The translations under genes were made by a program, and so were the position numbers. Positions 19,433 to 30,897 of a stretch of DNA of 64,000 bases are shown here, one piece after another; the first letter of the stretch is position 1; the number at the start of each line of letters is the position of its first letter. Origin of the DNA: Choricystis sp. odSpoLacu1 (Eukaryota > Chlorophyta > Trebouxiophyceae); assembly GCA_958009055.1 (NCBI GenBank), contig OY253652.1, positions 682,001 to 746,000 of the forward strand, written 5' to 3'. The notes under the pieces are model-generated. The model searched no databases and was not told the DNA's origin. It worked only from the letters and a program-made list of their open reading frames with translations.

Positions 19433-20146
19433 ATGCGTGCCGCCAGCCTTCTCTGCCTCCTCGCTGTCGTGTCCCTGCTGCTGGCGCCCGCCGTCACCTG
19501 CGCGGGTGGGGGCGCGTCCAGCCCGGACAGCCCGTTTTGCAAGTCCGCGCGCGACGCCTGCGTCGCGGCCTGGAACGCGGCCAACTCGGGCGCGCCCGCC
19601 ATGCAGGCGGGCGACGTCAAAAGCATGTCGTGCGTCGGCCAGTACCCGTTCACGCTGCCTGGCGGCCCACCCGCCAGCGTGTCGTCTGCCGGCTTTTACT
19701 GGTATTTGGAGCTCCACCCTCCCTTCGGCAAAGGCTACCCCGTCGACTTGCGATGCCGCATGGTTGCCAAAGACCACGTGTCAACGCCCACCGTGCAGTC
19801 GTTGATCGTGGCTGACAACGAGGTCGCCAACGCGCCGTCCGAAGCTTGCAAACTCGGCGCGCGGCGCTGCGTCGCCGCCTGGAACGCGGCCGCCGGGACG
19901 GGGCCCTACATGGTGGGCAACTTGGACGTCAAGTCTTGCGTCAAGGCGGCCACCGGCAGAGACTGGAAGCTCGCCGTGTCCGCCAACGTCGACACGCCGC
20001 CCGGCACCTCGGGGCCGTCCACGCCACCCACAATCACGTGCACCATGACCGGGGCCGCCGTCGGCAGCCCGACCAACGTTCAAAACAGCTTGTCTTCAAC
20101 GGGTGGCGGCGGCGCTGGAGGCAGCGGCGGTGGCGGGACGGGGTGA
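19433..20146 (+). CDS. Secreted protein with an internal cysteine-rich duplication
   Basis: Intronless, 237 residues. The N-terminus MRAASLLCLLAVVSLLLAPA is a strong signal peptide. The mature part consists of two related units. The first contains ARDACVAAWNAANSG and DVKSMSCVG; the second contains GARRCVAAWNAAAGTG and DVKSCVKAATG. Each has about four cysteines. The C-terminus is a Ser/Gly-rich tail without a hydrophobic anchor. I do not recognise the family; a cystatin-like fold is a possibility (two-unit, about 80 residues each), but no QxVxG motif is seen. Presumably extracellular or vacuolar. Confidence 0.7.
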   Translation: MRAASLLCLLAVVSLLLAPAVTCAGGGASSPDSPFCKSARDACVAAWNAANSGAPAMQAGDVKSMSCVGQYPFTLPGGPPASVSSAGFYWYLELHPPFGKGYPVDLRCRMVAKDHVSTPTVQSLIVADNEVANAPSEACKLGARRCVAAWNAAAGTGPYMVGNLDVKSCVKAATGRDWKLAVSANVDTPPGTSGPSTPPTITCTMTGAAVGSPTNVQNSLSSTGGGGAGGSGGGGTG

Positions 20147-20861
20147 CGCTTGGGGCCACGCGGCACGCGTGGTGGTGGGCCTGTGTGTTTGGAGTTGCCC
20201 AAACACAAAGCCGGCACACACCTTGACTCCAACCCCTGGGCTCGCAATCGACTCACTGGCAATCACAAAATTAATGGCGTGTGGCCTGTGGTTGTGGGAA
20301 GAAGCGTGTGGTGTAAAGCCCCAATATTAAAAAGGGGTTCTTATAAAAAGGTGGCCACCATTTTTGTGGGTTGCTGCGGGCACGCGCGTGCAACACAAGA
20401 CAATCTAAAAGCAACGCAAGTGAGTCCATGACGACCATTCAAGCGACCGCAGAGTTATGGTGATAGCGCTATGATGATGACCGCGATGACGTGACGCCGT
20501 GGGTAGCGGGGTAGGTGCTGCCAGTGAGAAAAAAAAATACCTTGTCAACACACCAAGGCCGGGAAAAAGCCAAAGAGGAAAAGGTCTGTCGGTCGAGCAA
20601 AACGAGTGCGACCAAACGGGGGTCGACGCACGCGTGCGTGCCCGGATTGAGGGAGAGGTTTTTTTTTTGAGGGGGGAGGGGGGCGTGGGGAAACTCGAGG
20701 AGAGGGAAGAGGGTCCAAGACCAACCCGCACAACTTTTTACTTCGGGGCAACAAGCTAAACCACGCGCTAAAGAAGAAGACCACACAAGCTAGAGGCAAA
20801 ACAAAAAAACAACACGGCACAACTAAGTAACGAAGGGTACAAAGACTTTCCTTTTTTTCTC
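20147..20861. other. 715-bp gene-free, AT-richer region
   Basis: This lies between the convergent 3' ends of the secreted-protein gene and PEX6. It is clearly less GC-rich than its surroundings around 20260-20480. It contains TATA-like strings (TTATAAAAAGG near 20340) and a box-C-like ATGATGA near 20471. No reading frame looks coding and I could not fold or match a known RNA gene. Confidence 0.5.
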
Positions 20862-23841
20862 TCACGCTGCCGCGCCGTTGGCGACACCGTTGTCGGGCGC
20901 CGCACCCCCACCCTCATACTGGCGCCGCAGCCCTTCATAGCGCGCCAGTTCAGCCTCGCTCAGGCTGGGCGTCGCCACCGCGGCCGCCGCCATGAAGTCG
21001 TCCGCCGTGACGACGACGGGGGCGGGGGGCGGGCGGGGGGCGGCGGTGTGGTCGGCGTCGTCGCTGCCGTTTGGCTCTGCGGCACGGCCGTCCGCCACCC
21101 CCCCGCCCTCCGCCGCCCGCCGTTTCAAAGCAGCCGTCCATGCGTCCGCAGCCACGCCGTACAGGTCTGCCCCCGTCAACCTGGGCGGCAGGGCGGCCGC
21201 CAACACCGAGAGGTCGACTCCCGGGGCCAGCGTCATCTTGCGGGTGAGTGCCACCAGCACGGCCGCCCTGTCCGACGGCGCCCGCCCCACGCCCACGTAC
21301 ACCAGCTTGTCCAGCCGCCCCGGGCGCAGCAGGGCGGAGTCCAGGAGGTCGGGCCGGTTTGTGGCGCCGATGACAAACACGGGACCCGGGGCCGAGCCGC
21401 CATCACTCCAGCCGCTCACCACGCCACACGCGTCCAGTTCGGCCAGCAGGCTGGCCGTCACCCTGTCCATGACGCCGCCCGCGTCCGAGGCGCGCCCTCG
21501 GGCGGGGGCGAGAGCGTCCAGCTCGTCGAAGAAGAGGACGGCGGGTGCGGCCGCGCGCGCGCGCGCGCGAACGCGCACCGCACCGCGCGCTCCGATTCAC
21601 CCACGTAGGGGGACACCAGCTCCGGTCCCTTGACCGCCACAAACGCCAGCGCACACTCCGTGGCCACCGCTTTGGCCAGCAGCGTCTTGCCGGTGCCGGG
21701 GGGGCCGTACAGGAGGAGGCCCGCGCGCGTGCGGGTGGCAGCAAAGAGGGCCGCGTGTTTCAGCGGCAACTCGATCGTGTCCAGAATGGCCGCCCGCGCG
21801 CCCGCCAGCCCCCCCACATCCTCCCACTTGACGGACGGGATGGAGGGCGCACCCGAAGTGGCGGCCGTCCGGGCGCGGGCGGCGGCGGCGGCGGCGTCCA
21901 GGTCGGTCCGCGCGACGGAAACGGAGATGTTTTCTGCAACCGCGCGCGCCGCAGCCGTCGCCACCGCGTCCGCCGCCACCGCCACCAGGTCGGCGGGCAG
22001 CATGCCCGCCGCGGCAGCGGCCACCGCCTCCAGGTCGGGGGCGGGGAGGGCGCCGCCCGCGCCGCCGAGGGAGGACGCGAGCAGCACCGCGCGCGCGCGC
22101 GCGCGTCGGGGGCGGCGACAGAGACCTCATGCGTGAACACGCGCCTCGCGGGGGCGGGCAGGGAGGACGCATCAGCCACCGTGGCGACAATGAGGACGAC
22201 GCCCCGGCCGTCCACCGACAGGCCGGCGCCGTGCGTCGTGAAGAGGTGGGGGACGCCGAGGCCCGCCGCGACAGCCGTCGGCACGCGCACGCCCGCCGCG
22301 GCGGCCGCCTCCAGGGCGGCGGCCGCCCGCCCCGCAGCCGCGGCATCAGGCACAGCAGAGGAGGATGTGAACAGGACGTCTAAATCGGACAGCAGCAGCA
22401 CCGCGGGGGAGTAGGGGTGGGCCGAGTCGGAGGCGGCCGCGAGCGCGGCCGCCGCGCCGCCGCCACCCGCCGCGGCGGCCGCCAGGTCGACGCCCGCGTG
22501 GTGCACGACTTTGAGGCCCAGGGCGGCGGCGGCGGCGCGGGCGGCGGTGGCTCGCCCCGAGCCGGGGGGGGCGGTGAGGAGGACGGCCGCGCGCACGCCG
22601 ACGCGCGTCGGGCCGTGGGCCAGGGCGGGGGCCAGGGCGGACGCCACAGACCGCCAGGGGGGCAGCAGGACGCCGACGCCCGGCAGGGAGGGTGTCGCCG
22701 ACCAGGCGGCCAGCGGGTGGATGCCGAGGGGCGGGTGTGGGGGAGGAGGAGGGGGGGTCGGGCGGGCGGAGTCGCCATCGCCTCTCGCCGCGCGCCGCCT
22801 GCGTGCTGCATCAGCTGCCTCATACCCCGCCGCCCCCACGGGCAGCGTGCCGGCGCAGCCACCGCCAATGGTGAGGGCCGTGACGCCAGCATCGATCAGC
22901 ACGCACCCCGCGCCCGCGTGGGGGCCGGCAACTTCGACGCGCAGGCAGACGAATGAGGATGAAGGCGGGGGGTTAAAACCATCGTTCTCATCATCATCAC
23001 TGCATGGCTCCACCATGCCCGCCAGCGCGGCGGCCAGGCCGCCATCGCCGCCCGCATCAGGGTCGGGCACGACGAACACGTCGCGGTGGGCGACAAGGCG
23101 GGGGGCAGTGCGAAAGTAGTGGGCAACTGCAGCCGCGAGCGCGGCGCCACCATCCAACGGAGGCGGCGACGGCGCCCGGCGCGAACCCCCGGGGGGAGGC
23201 GTCGTGCGGCCGTCGCCGTCACCGTCATCGGGGGTGGGGCCGACAACGGCTTCCACGGGTTGGCGGACCACGGTGACGGCGGCGGCGGTCGCCACTGGAA
23301 CCCCAGGCGGCAGGGGCGCCGTCGCCCCCACCGCGTGCGCGCCCGCCGCCCCGGCGCCCGCCCGCCTGATGACGACAGCGTCCGCGGGGGCGGCGTCGGC
23401 GGGGGTGCCGGGCGGCGCCAGCATGGGGGCCAGGTGCCGTTGGAAGCCCAGGTTATGCGCCAGCAGCGGGGCAAGACAGGCAGTCGTCGCCTCCACGCCC
23501 GCCTCAGCCGCCAACACTCGAGCCAGCCTCGGCGCCGCATCCGTCCTGGCCGCGTGCTGCACCTCCACCCACGCTCCCGCGTGCAGGCCCAGCGCGGCCA
23601 GGGCGGCGGGTGCCAGCGCGATTTCAGAGTGTGCGTCCCGGGCCGCCCCGCCCCACGCGGCGCCGCCGTCGTCGGCAGGTGCAGCCAATAAGTCCACTTT
23701 CAGCAGCACGGGGGGAGACGGGGCGCAGGGAGGGGGCGCGTCGGCGGACGAGGCGGTGGCCAGCGCGGGCGCAGCCGCGCGCGCCAGGCGCTCGGCGGCG
23801 CGGCCGGACACGATGGCCGACGTGGGGAGGAGGGGGGGCAT
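20862..23841 (-). CDS. PEX6: PEX6-type peroxisomal AAA ATPase, frame broken twice
   Basis: PEX6 works with PEX1 to extract the import receptor PEX5 from the peroxisome membrane. An N-domain is followed by two AAA modules. D1 has a degenerate Walker A (APPGSGRAT, Lys replaced by Arg). D2 is intact: [12 protein letters not shown], Walker [13 protein letters not shown], and the family signature [20 protein letters not shown]. Total length is about 990 residues, normal for PEX6, with no introns. The frame changes twice, at about 22085-22107 and at about 21550-21570. Both sites lie in CG-dinucleotide runs within well-conserved sequence, so indel errors in the assembly are more likely than a dead gene. 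Start ATG at 23841. Confidence 0.88.
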
Positions 23842-24185
23842 GTGGAGGGAGTGTGCGAGGGCGTGTGTGGCCCCTGGTCACACGCGCGGGGAACGCCCAC
23901 CGGGAAAGGGCGGGCGAGGAGTGAGAAGAAGCTCACATGCCTCGCTCGCTGGCGTCGTTTTTTACTTTTGTGTGCCGGCGGTTATGTCACAAAAAAGAAA
24001 ACACCGTCCACCGTTTTGTGTGTTGGGACTGGCGCCAAAAAAAAAAGGGTCTCTCTCTCTCTCTTTCTCTTGAATCAAAAAAAGTGGGGCGGAGGGGGAA
24101 GGTTTCACAAGGGATAGAGGGGGGAATAGGGGGGAACGAAACAAGAAAAAAAGTAACGCCGATGATTTTTCACCTCCACACACTC

Positions 24186-26738
24186 TCACCCTTCACGTCT
24201 TACGCCCACCCAGAACGAGGCGTACGAGTTGACGCGGTCCATGTAGCCACCCTTGACCGTGTCCGCCCGAGCGACGCAGGCGACATCGAACCCAGCCGCC
24301 GCGATCGTTTCCGTATACCAAGGCGAATACGCGGCCGACCGCCAAATCACACGCCCACCCTTCGGCACGTTGGCGGCCAGGGACGCGGCCATTTGGTGCG
24401 CATACGCTGCATCCGTCCAGTCGACGTGGTCCATCAGCACGACAATGGAGAAGGGGCCCCGGCTGGACAGGGCATCCAAAAACGGTTCAGTGACGACGGA
24501 CAGCTTGTCCAGGGCGTCGCTCTCCCGCAGCGCGGCCACAGACTCCGGTTTGAGCCACTCCACGGGCGTGTCCTTGTCGAAGCGGCCCATCAGGGACACG
24601 TGGTAGTAGGGGTTGTCGGCTTTGACGTGGCACGCGCGCGCGACGCCGTCAAGGGTGCGAGCAATGTAAGTCGACAGCCTGACTCCATCCGCACAAATCA
24701 TCTTCCACTGGTTGGTGGGGATGCCGCCCCCAAACCACAGGGTGAAGCGGTTGAGCAGGAGGGAGGTGACGACGGCGGACGCAGTAGAGACAAGGGCCGC
24801 GGGGGCGCGCTTGGCAAACGCGACGGGCCACCCCGCGTCCCACGCAGCGATCTGGTCGGCCAGGGTGGGGGCGGTGGCGCACGCAGAGAGCCAGTCATTG
24901 AGGCCGAGAGGGCCGGCGGCAGCGCGCACAAAGCGGAAGATGGCGCCGTGGCCGCCGCGTGCGTAGAGGCCGCCGTGGCGCCCGTCAAAGTAGCGCCCCA
25001 CGCGCGGCCGCCAGAAGGACGTGGCCGACTGTGACAGCCAGGGCGCCAGGTGGGCGTCAAACAGGGACGCGGCGCGCTCGTGGGACCCCTCGCCCAGGAG
25101 GCGCCACAAGTCTTCATAAGGGAGGGTGCGCGCGGCAGCAGCCTTGAGCTCCAGCAGCGCCGACTGCGCGGGGTTGACGTCGACTGCGGTGACGTTCTCC
25201 ACGCGGTGCAGCAGGTAGGCCAGCGCGTTGTCGCCACCCGAGGTGAGCGTCAGCACGCGGTCGGTGGCGGTGGGGCGCAGCAGGGCGCGGTCGACGGCGC
25301 CGTCCTCCCACGAGACGTGGTACAGAAACGTGGGGGGGAAGGCGGCCGGCGGCTCGGGCGCGGGCTCCACGTGGGACGTGCCCGCGCGGTCGACGCGCCC
25401 GATCCAGGCGTACCAGGGGGCGCGCAGGTAGGGGACGTAGGGGATGGCGCCTTCGTCTGTGGGTTGGGTGAGTGGGGGGAGTTAAGGGGGTCGGTTTGGG
25501 GGGGAGGCAGACAGGCCACTGCCCTCTGCTCCCTCCTCTCTGAGAGGAGGGAGCTCGCTCTCTCTCTCTTTCATACCATTGACCTCCCACACGCGCTCCA
25601 GCTTGTGGTCCAGGTACGCGCGGCGTTCAGGCCCAATGAAGATGCCGTCCGTCTCAAACACCGACCTCCAGAACGTGCGGCGAGGCCACCCGTGCTGGCG
25701 GTGGGGGTGGTCGTGGCGGCCAGAGACGTAAAAGTCGGCGCAGCCGATGAGGCCGGTGGTGGGGGTGAGGTATTCGAGGGCCGCGTCGACCGCCGTGTGA
25801 AAGCAGGGGATCATTGACAGAGAATAGGAGAACGTGACAGCATCCACAGTGCTGATGTCCGACGGCGGGCGCCACGCACACGCGTCGCCGTGCACGACGT
25901 GCACGTTGGGCCAGCCCGCGGCGGCGACGCGGTCGCGCGCGACGCGCACGAGCGGGGCGCACAGGTCGACAACGATGACCGCTTTGAAGAAGGAGAGGGG
26001 CAGGAATTCAGCCATCGCCTCCACGTTGGCGCCGGTGCCGCCCCCCAGGTCGACCCAGACGGCGCCGCCGGTGGGGTGGGCGGTGCGGAGGCGGGCGGCG
26101 AGGGCGGCCAGCATCGGGCGGCGGCCGTGCAGGAAGCGGGCGCGGAAGTGGTCGTCTGTGTGGAGGAGGGTGAATATGTTGGACATACAAGCAGGCGGTC
26201 GCCTGTGGTGGCAGCCGCGGGTCGTTGGGCGGACGCACGAAAAAAGGGGTGGAGGGAAACGCGGCGCCCGTTTTTTTGTTTTTTTCGCGAGGTATCTAAC
26301 CAAAAGGGGCCCTCCACCGGCTATTCGGGCGGCGGTTGGCGCCTCTTCCCCACTCTCCCCCCTTACAATGTGTGGCCTGAGACTCGTAGAATGACGCGAG
26401 ACGCTTTTCGTGGGTGTCGCCCTGCGGGAGGAGGGAAGGGGAGTGTCGGCAATCGACGTCGAGGGCACCTTTTCATGCGATGGGCTGCCCCGCCCCGCCA
26501 AAAAACGCACCTTGTGTTTGTGAAACCACATAGATTTCAAACACTGTGCGTCTGCCATCAGGCCTTGAATGAAGGACGGTTTGGCGCCCGGGCCGACGGT
26601 CGACGCTGTGAAGGCGCCGTCAAACGACGTCGCCGAGTCGCCCCGCACGAGGGCGGGGGTCGGCTTGGTCGCATTTTTAAGGGGGGCGTCAGCACCCAGG
26701 GGCACACCAGGGGTTGTGACCACACCGGCGCAGCACAT
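24186..26738 (-). CDS. BTA1: Betaine lipid synthase, BtaB-like plus BtaA-like fusion
   Basis: Makes the betaine lipid DGTS from diacylglycerol and S-adenosylmethionine. BtaA transfers the 3-amino-3-carboxypropyl group and BtaB performs the three N-methylations. Exons: 26738-26511, 26421-26367, 26155-25577, 25456-24186, about 710 residues. The tiny 55-nt exon 2 encodes GDTHEKRLASFYESQATH and joins to YDHFRARFLHGRRPML, restoring a family-typical segment. The SAM motif VDLGGGTGANVEAM follows. Exon 4 is a complete DUF3419/BtaA domain with LTLTSGGDNALAYLL, VTAVDVNPAQSALLELK, VLMDHVDWTD and a C-terminal NSYASFWVGVRREG. The gene is divergent from MSH6 with a gap of about 160 bp. DGTS often replaces phosphatidylcholine under phosphate limitation. 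Confidence 0.93.
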
Positions 26739-26896
26739 GGCGGTGAGATGGGGAGGGACGGCGGAGAGAGGAAAGGCACAACGAACGATTCGACGGCAAG
26801 CACGATGTCGAGAGTGTGAGCAGGGCGAAACACTCTGCCGACGCTCTCACAACTTGAGCCCCATTTCGGAACGACACACGCACGCGCCACAGAGCC

Positions 26897-29800
26897 ATGA
26901 AGCGCAAATCAGGCCCCCCGCCCCCGGGCCAGCGCTCCATCGCGTCCTTCTTCGCGGCGACGCCGGTGGCGGCCAAGCCGGTGGCCGAGGTGAGAGAGGG
27001 ATGGAGAGCGTTGATGGGGGGTCGGGGGGACGGCCTCTGCCCGACTCCGCGCCGCGCGGCCGCCCGACCGCGTGCCCCGCGTGATTGGTGCACGAGAGCG
27101 TGCATTCGATGTGTGTGCTGGCGACTGGGCGCAACACGCGCGACATGACGCCCCGCGCGCGCCGCACTGATTCAAACTGTCGTCCCCCCCCATTCTCAGC
27201 CCACCAAACCTCTCGCCGCCCCCCCCACCAAGCGCCCCCGCCCGCCGTCCGCCAGCGTGCCCACCCCCGCCGAAACCGGGAGCGGCGGCGGCGGTCGCAA
27301 AAAAACCGGCCGCGCCGCCCAGCGCTCCGGTGCGGCCGCTCGGCGGCGCGCGGTCGTGTCGTCGGATGAAGAGGACGACGGCGACGATGCTCCTGCGCCC
27401 TCCTCCGACGGCTCCAGCTCGGCCAGCGAGTACGTGGCCAGCGGGTCACCATCGTCGGAGGAGGAGGAGGATGAATCACTGGCTGCCACGAACGACGACG
27501 ACGACGACGACGACAGCGACGCGTCTGCGTCCCCGTCGCCGCCGCCGCCCAAGCGGAAGCCTGCTGCCAAGCCGGTGGCAGCCAAGCTGCCGGCAGCGAC
27601 GCCGGCAGCCGCGCGCGCGCCGGCTTTCACCACGACACCAGCCCCCTTCACGCCCGCCGCCGGCACGCCCGCCTCCGTCGCCGCTGGCGACGGCGCCGGC
27701 GCAGCCCGCTACGCCGACCGCGCCGCCACCCGCTTCCCTTTCCTGGCGCCCGACGCCCTGCGCGACGCCGACGGGCGGCGGCCGACGGATGCAGACTACA
27801 ACCCGCGCACGCTGCGCATCCCGCCCGGCTGGTTCAAAGCCGCCAAAGTGACTGAAGCCCAGCGCCAGTGGTGGGAGTTCAAGGCGCGCCACTTTGACGC
27901 GGTGCTGCTGTTCAAGATGGGCAAATTTTACGAACTGTTTGAGATGGACGCGCACGCGGGGGCCGAGATTCTCGGCCTGCAGTACATGAAGGGCGACCAA
28001 CCCCACTGCGGCTTTCCGGAAGCCTCGTATGTGCCCTACGCTGCGTCCCTGGCGCGCTCCGGGCGGCGCGTCGTCGTCATCGAACAAACCGAGACGCCCG
28101 CCCAGCTGGCCGAGCGCAACGCGGCCGCCAAGCAAGCGGGCACCGCCGTCTCCCGCGTCGTCTCCCGCGACGTGGTGGCCGTGCTGACGGCGGGCACGCT
28201 GACCGACCCCGAGATGGCGGCGGGCCCGGACGCGACGCCGGTGCTGGCGTTGGCGCAGGTGGTGGCGGGGGCGCGCGAGGGTGGGCTCGCGCTGGGTGCC
28301 GCCATCATCGACGCCGCGGGCGGCACCGTCACGGTGGGCGGCTGGATCGATGGTCCGGGCGCCCCCCGCCTGCGCGCCCTGCTGGCGGAGGCGCGGCCGA
28401 CGGAGCTGGTGCTGGCGCCGCCGACCGACCCGGCCGCGCTGGGCGCGGGCCCGACTGCTGCCCTGCGCGCCGCGCTGGGCGACGCCGCCACCAAGGCCGC
28501 CCACGCGCCCCGGCGCGGCGCCGGGGGCGGCGCGTGGGACGCGGACGCGGCGTTGGCCGCGCTGGCGGCGGGCGGCTTCTTTGGGGCGGGGGCAGACAGC
28601 GCCGCCCCGTCGCCGCGCCCGCCCGTGCTGACCGCCCTGGCCGACGGCGCCGCCGCGGGGAGTGAGGCCGCCACCGCCGCGCTGGCGGCGCTGGGGGGCG
28701 CCACCGCGTTCCTGGGGGACTGCCTGCTGGACCGGGCGGTGCTGTGCGGGCCGCGCGCGCTGCGCGCGCTGACCGGCGCGGATGCCCCCGCCGCCGACGC
28801 ACCCGCCCCCGCCGCCGACTCCACCGCCACCACCGACCCCCTGGACCCGCCCCGCTGCACCGTGTCCGTGGACGGCCCCGCCCTGGACGCGCTGGAGGTG
28901 TTGGTCAACACGGGCGGCGGCGGCGCGGGCACCCTCCTGTCCGCCCTCGACTTTTGCGTCACCCCGGGCGGCCGCCGCACCCTGCGCGGCTGGTTGTGCC
29001 GCCCCCTGGGCGACGCTGCATCCATAGCCGACCGCCAGGACGCGGTGGCCGCCCTGCTGGAGGGCGGCGCGCGGGCCGCGGCCGACGCTGCGCGCGCCGC
29101 GCTCGCCACCTGCGGCGACCTGGACCGCCACCTGGCCCGCCTCAACGCCCTGGCCACCGCGGGCGGTGCGGGGCGGGACGCGGACGGCGTCGTCCTGTAT
29201 GAAGACGCCGCCAAGCGCAGGGTGGGGGCGGTCGTGGCAGTGTTGACGGGGCTGCGTGCCGTCATCGACACCTTTGCCTCCCTCGCGTCCCTCCCCCCGT
29301 CCGCCCTCGGCGGCCCCGCCTCCCTGCTGCACCGGTTGGCCACCCACCCCCGCCTCGCCCCCGCCGCCGCCGCTCTGGCCGAGCTGGAGGCGGCCGCCGA
29401 CTGGCGCGCGGCGACGGCCGCGGGGCGCGTCGTGCCCGCCCCTGGCGCCGATGCGGATCTTGATGCGGCCGATGTGTCCCTGGCAGAGGCGGACGACGCG
29501 TTGGCGGCCCACCTGGCGGCGGAAAAGGTGGCGTTGAAGTGTCGTTCTGCCTCCCTCATCTCGCTCAACAAGGAGAGCCACGTGCTGGAGCTGCCCGACG
29601 GTGTCGCCGTCCCCCCATCCTACGACCTCGTCGGCCAGCGCAAAGGCTTCAAACGCTACAAATCGGCCGAGCTGCGCGACCTGGTGGCCGCGCGCGACGC
29701 CGCGCTCGCGTCGCGCGACGTCGCGCTCGGCAGCGTGCTCAAGCGTGTCCTTGCCCGTGTCGCGGCCGCCGCCCCCGCGTGGGCGGCCGCCGTGGCGGCG

Positions 29801-30748
29801 GCCTCCATCCTGGACACCCTGCTGTCCCTGGCGGCCGCCGCGGAAGCCGGCAGCGCCAGTGGCCCCATGTGCCGCCCCTCGGTCGCCGACGCGCGTGGCA
29901 ACGCCGCCCCGCAGTACCTGCGCGCGGCCGGCCTGCGCCACCCGGCGGCCGACGCCCTGGTGGCGGCGGGTGGGGCCGCCTCCTTTGTGCCCAACGACGT
30001 GGCCCTGGGCGGGGAGGCGCCCCCCTTTGTGCTGCTGACGGGCCCCAACATGGGCGGCAAGTCAACCCTGCTCCGCCAAGTCTGCCTCGCCGCCCTGGCC
30101 GCCCACGTGGGGGCATGGGTGCCCGCCTCCTCCTTCGCCCTCACCACCGTGGACGCCATCTTTGTGCGCATGGGCGCGCGCGACGCCCTGCTGGCGGGGC
30201 AGTCGACTTTCGCAGTCGAGCTGATTGAAACGGCGGCCCCCCTCTCGCGCGGCACGCGCCGCTCCCTGGTCGCCCTGGACGAACTCGGGCGGGGCACCGC
30301 CACCGCCGACGGCGCCGCCATCGCGGGCGCCGTCCTGGACAGGTTGGCGGGGGAGGTGGGGTGCAGGGGGCTGTTTGCGACGCACTACCACAGACTCGCC
30401 GACGCGGCAGAGGCGGGCGCCACCGCGGCCGCTGTCAAGCACATGGCGGCGGATGTTGGCACGGATGCTGCGACGGGCGTCGAAACCGTCACGTTCCTGT
30501 ACAAACTGGCGGATGGTGCGTGCCCCAAATCCTACGGCACCAACGTCGCGCGCCTGGCCGGCCTCGCGCCCCCCGTCGTCGACCGCGCGGCCGCCATTGC
30601 GGCCGACCTGGAGGCGGGCGCCACCCTGGCGGTGGCGGGGGGGCTGCCCGCCGACGTGCGGGCCGCCCTGGCGGCCGCGGTGGAGGCGGCCGCGTGTGGG
30701 GAGGGGGTGGACGTGGCGGTCGAGGCGGCGCGCGCGGTGGTGGAGTGA
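26897..30748 (+). CDS. MSH6: DNA mismatch repair protein MSH6
   Basis: MSH6 pairs with MSH2 (MutS-alpha) to recognise base mismatches and small loops in the nucleus. Exons 26897-26989 and 27200-30748, about 1213 residues. Exon 1 begins with a PCNA-interacting PIP box, QRSIASFF, at residues 12-19. An acidic, disordered linker rich in Ser/Asp/Glu follows. The mismatch-binding domain has GKFYELFEMDA, carrying the Phe-X-Glu wedge, and DQPHCGFPEASY. The ATPase has Walker A TGPNMGGKSTLLRQ near residue 975, SLVALDELGRGTATADG (Walker B and signature) and FATHYHRLAD. No frame breaks are seen despite extreme GC content. Confidence 0.96.
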
Positions 30749-30897
30749 AATGATTGGAGGGAGTGAGAGGGAAAACCAATGAACACTTTCCAAAGGAACG
30801 GCCCCGTTTGATTCTCAGATAGTGTTGTGTCAAGGAGAACAAGAAAATGAAAAACGTCAGTGCATTAACAAAACAAATAAAAAACCATCACCCTCAC

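Noticed and set aside
20465..20500. Box C/D snoRNA or U3-like RNA
   Set aside because: A single ATGATGA string is present, but I found no paired D box, terminal stem or U3 box A sequence.
25577..26186. Start of the BTA1 methyltransferase at the ATG at 26186
   Set aside because: The residues between this ATG and 26155 are intronic. Splicing exons 1 and 2 to 26155 restores the conserved FYESQATHYDHFRARF segment, which the internal start would lose.
27476..29941. Long open frame on the minus strand opposite MSH6
   Set aside because: High GC removes stop codons from antisense frames. The translation is a Gly/Arg/Gln-rich shadow without any domain, while MSH6 on the plus strand is complete and conserved.
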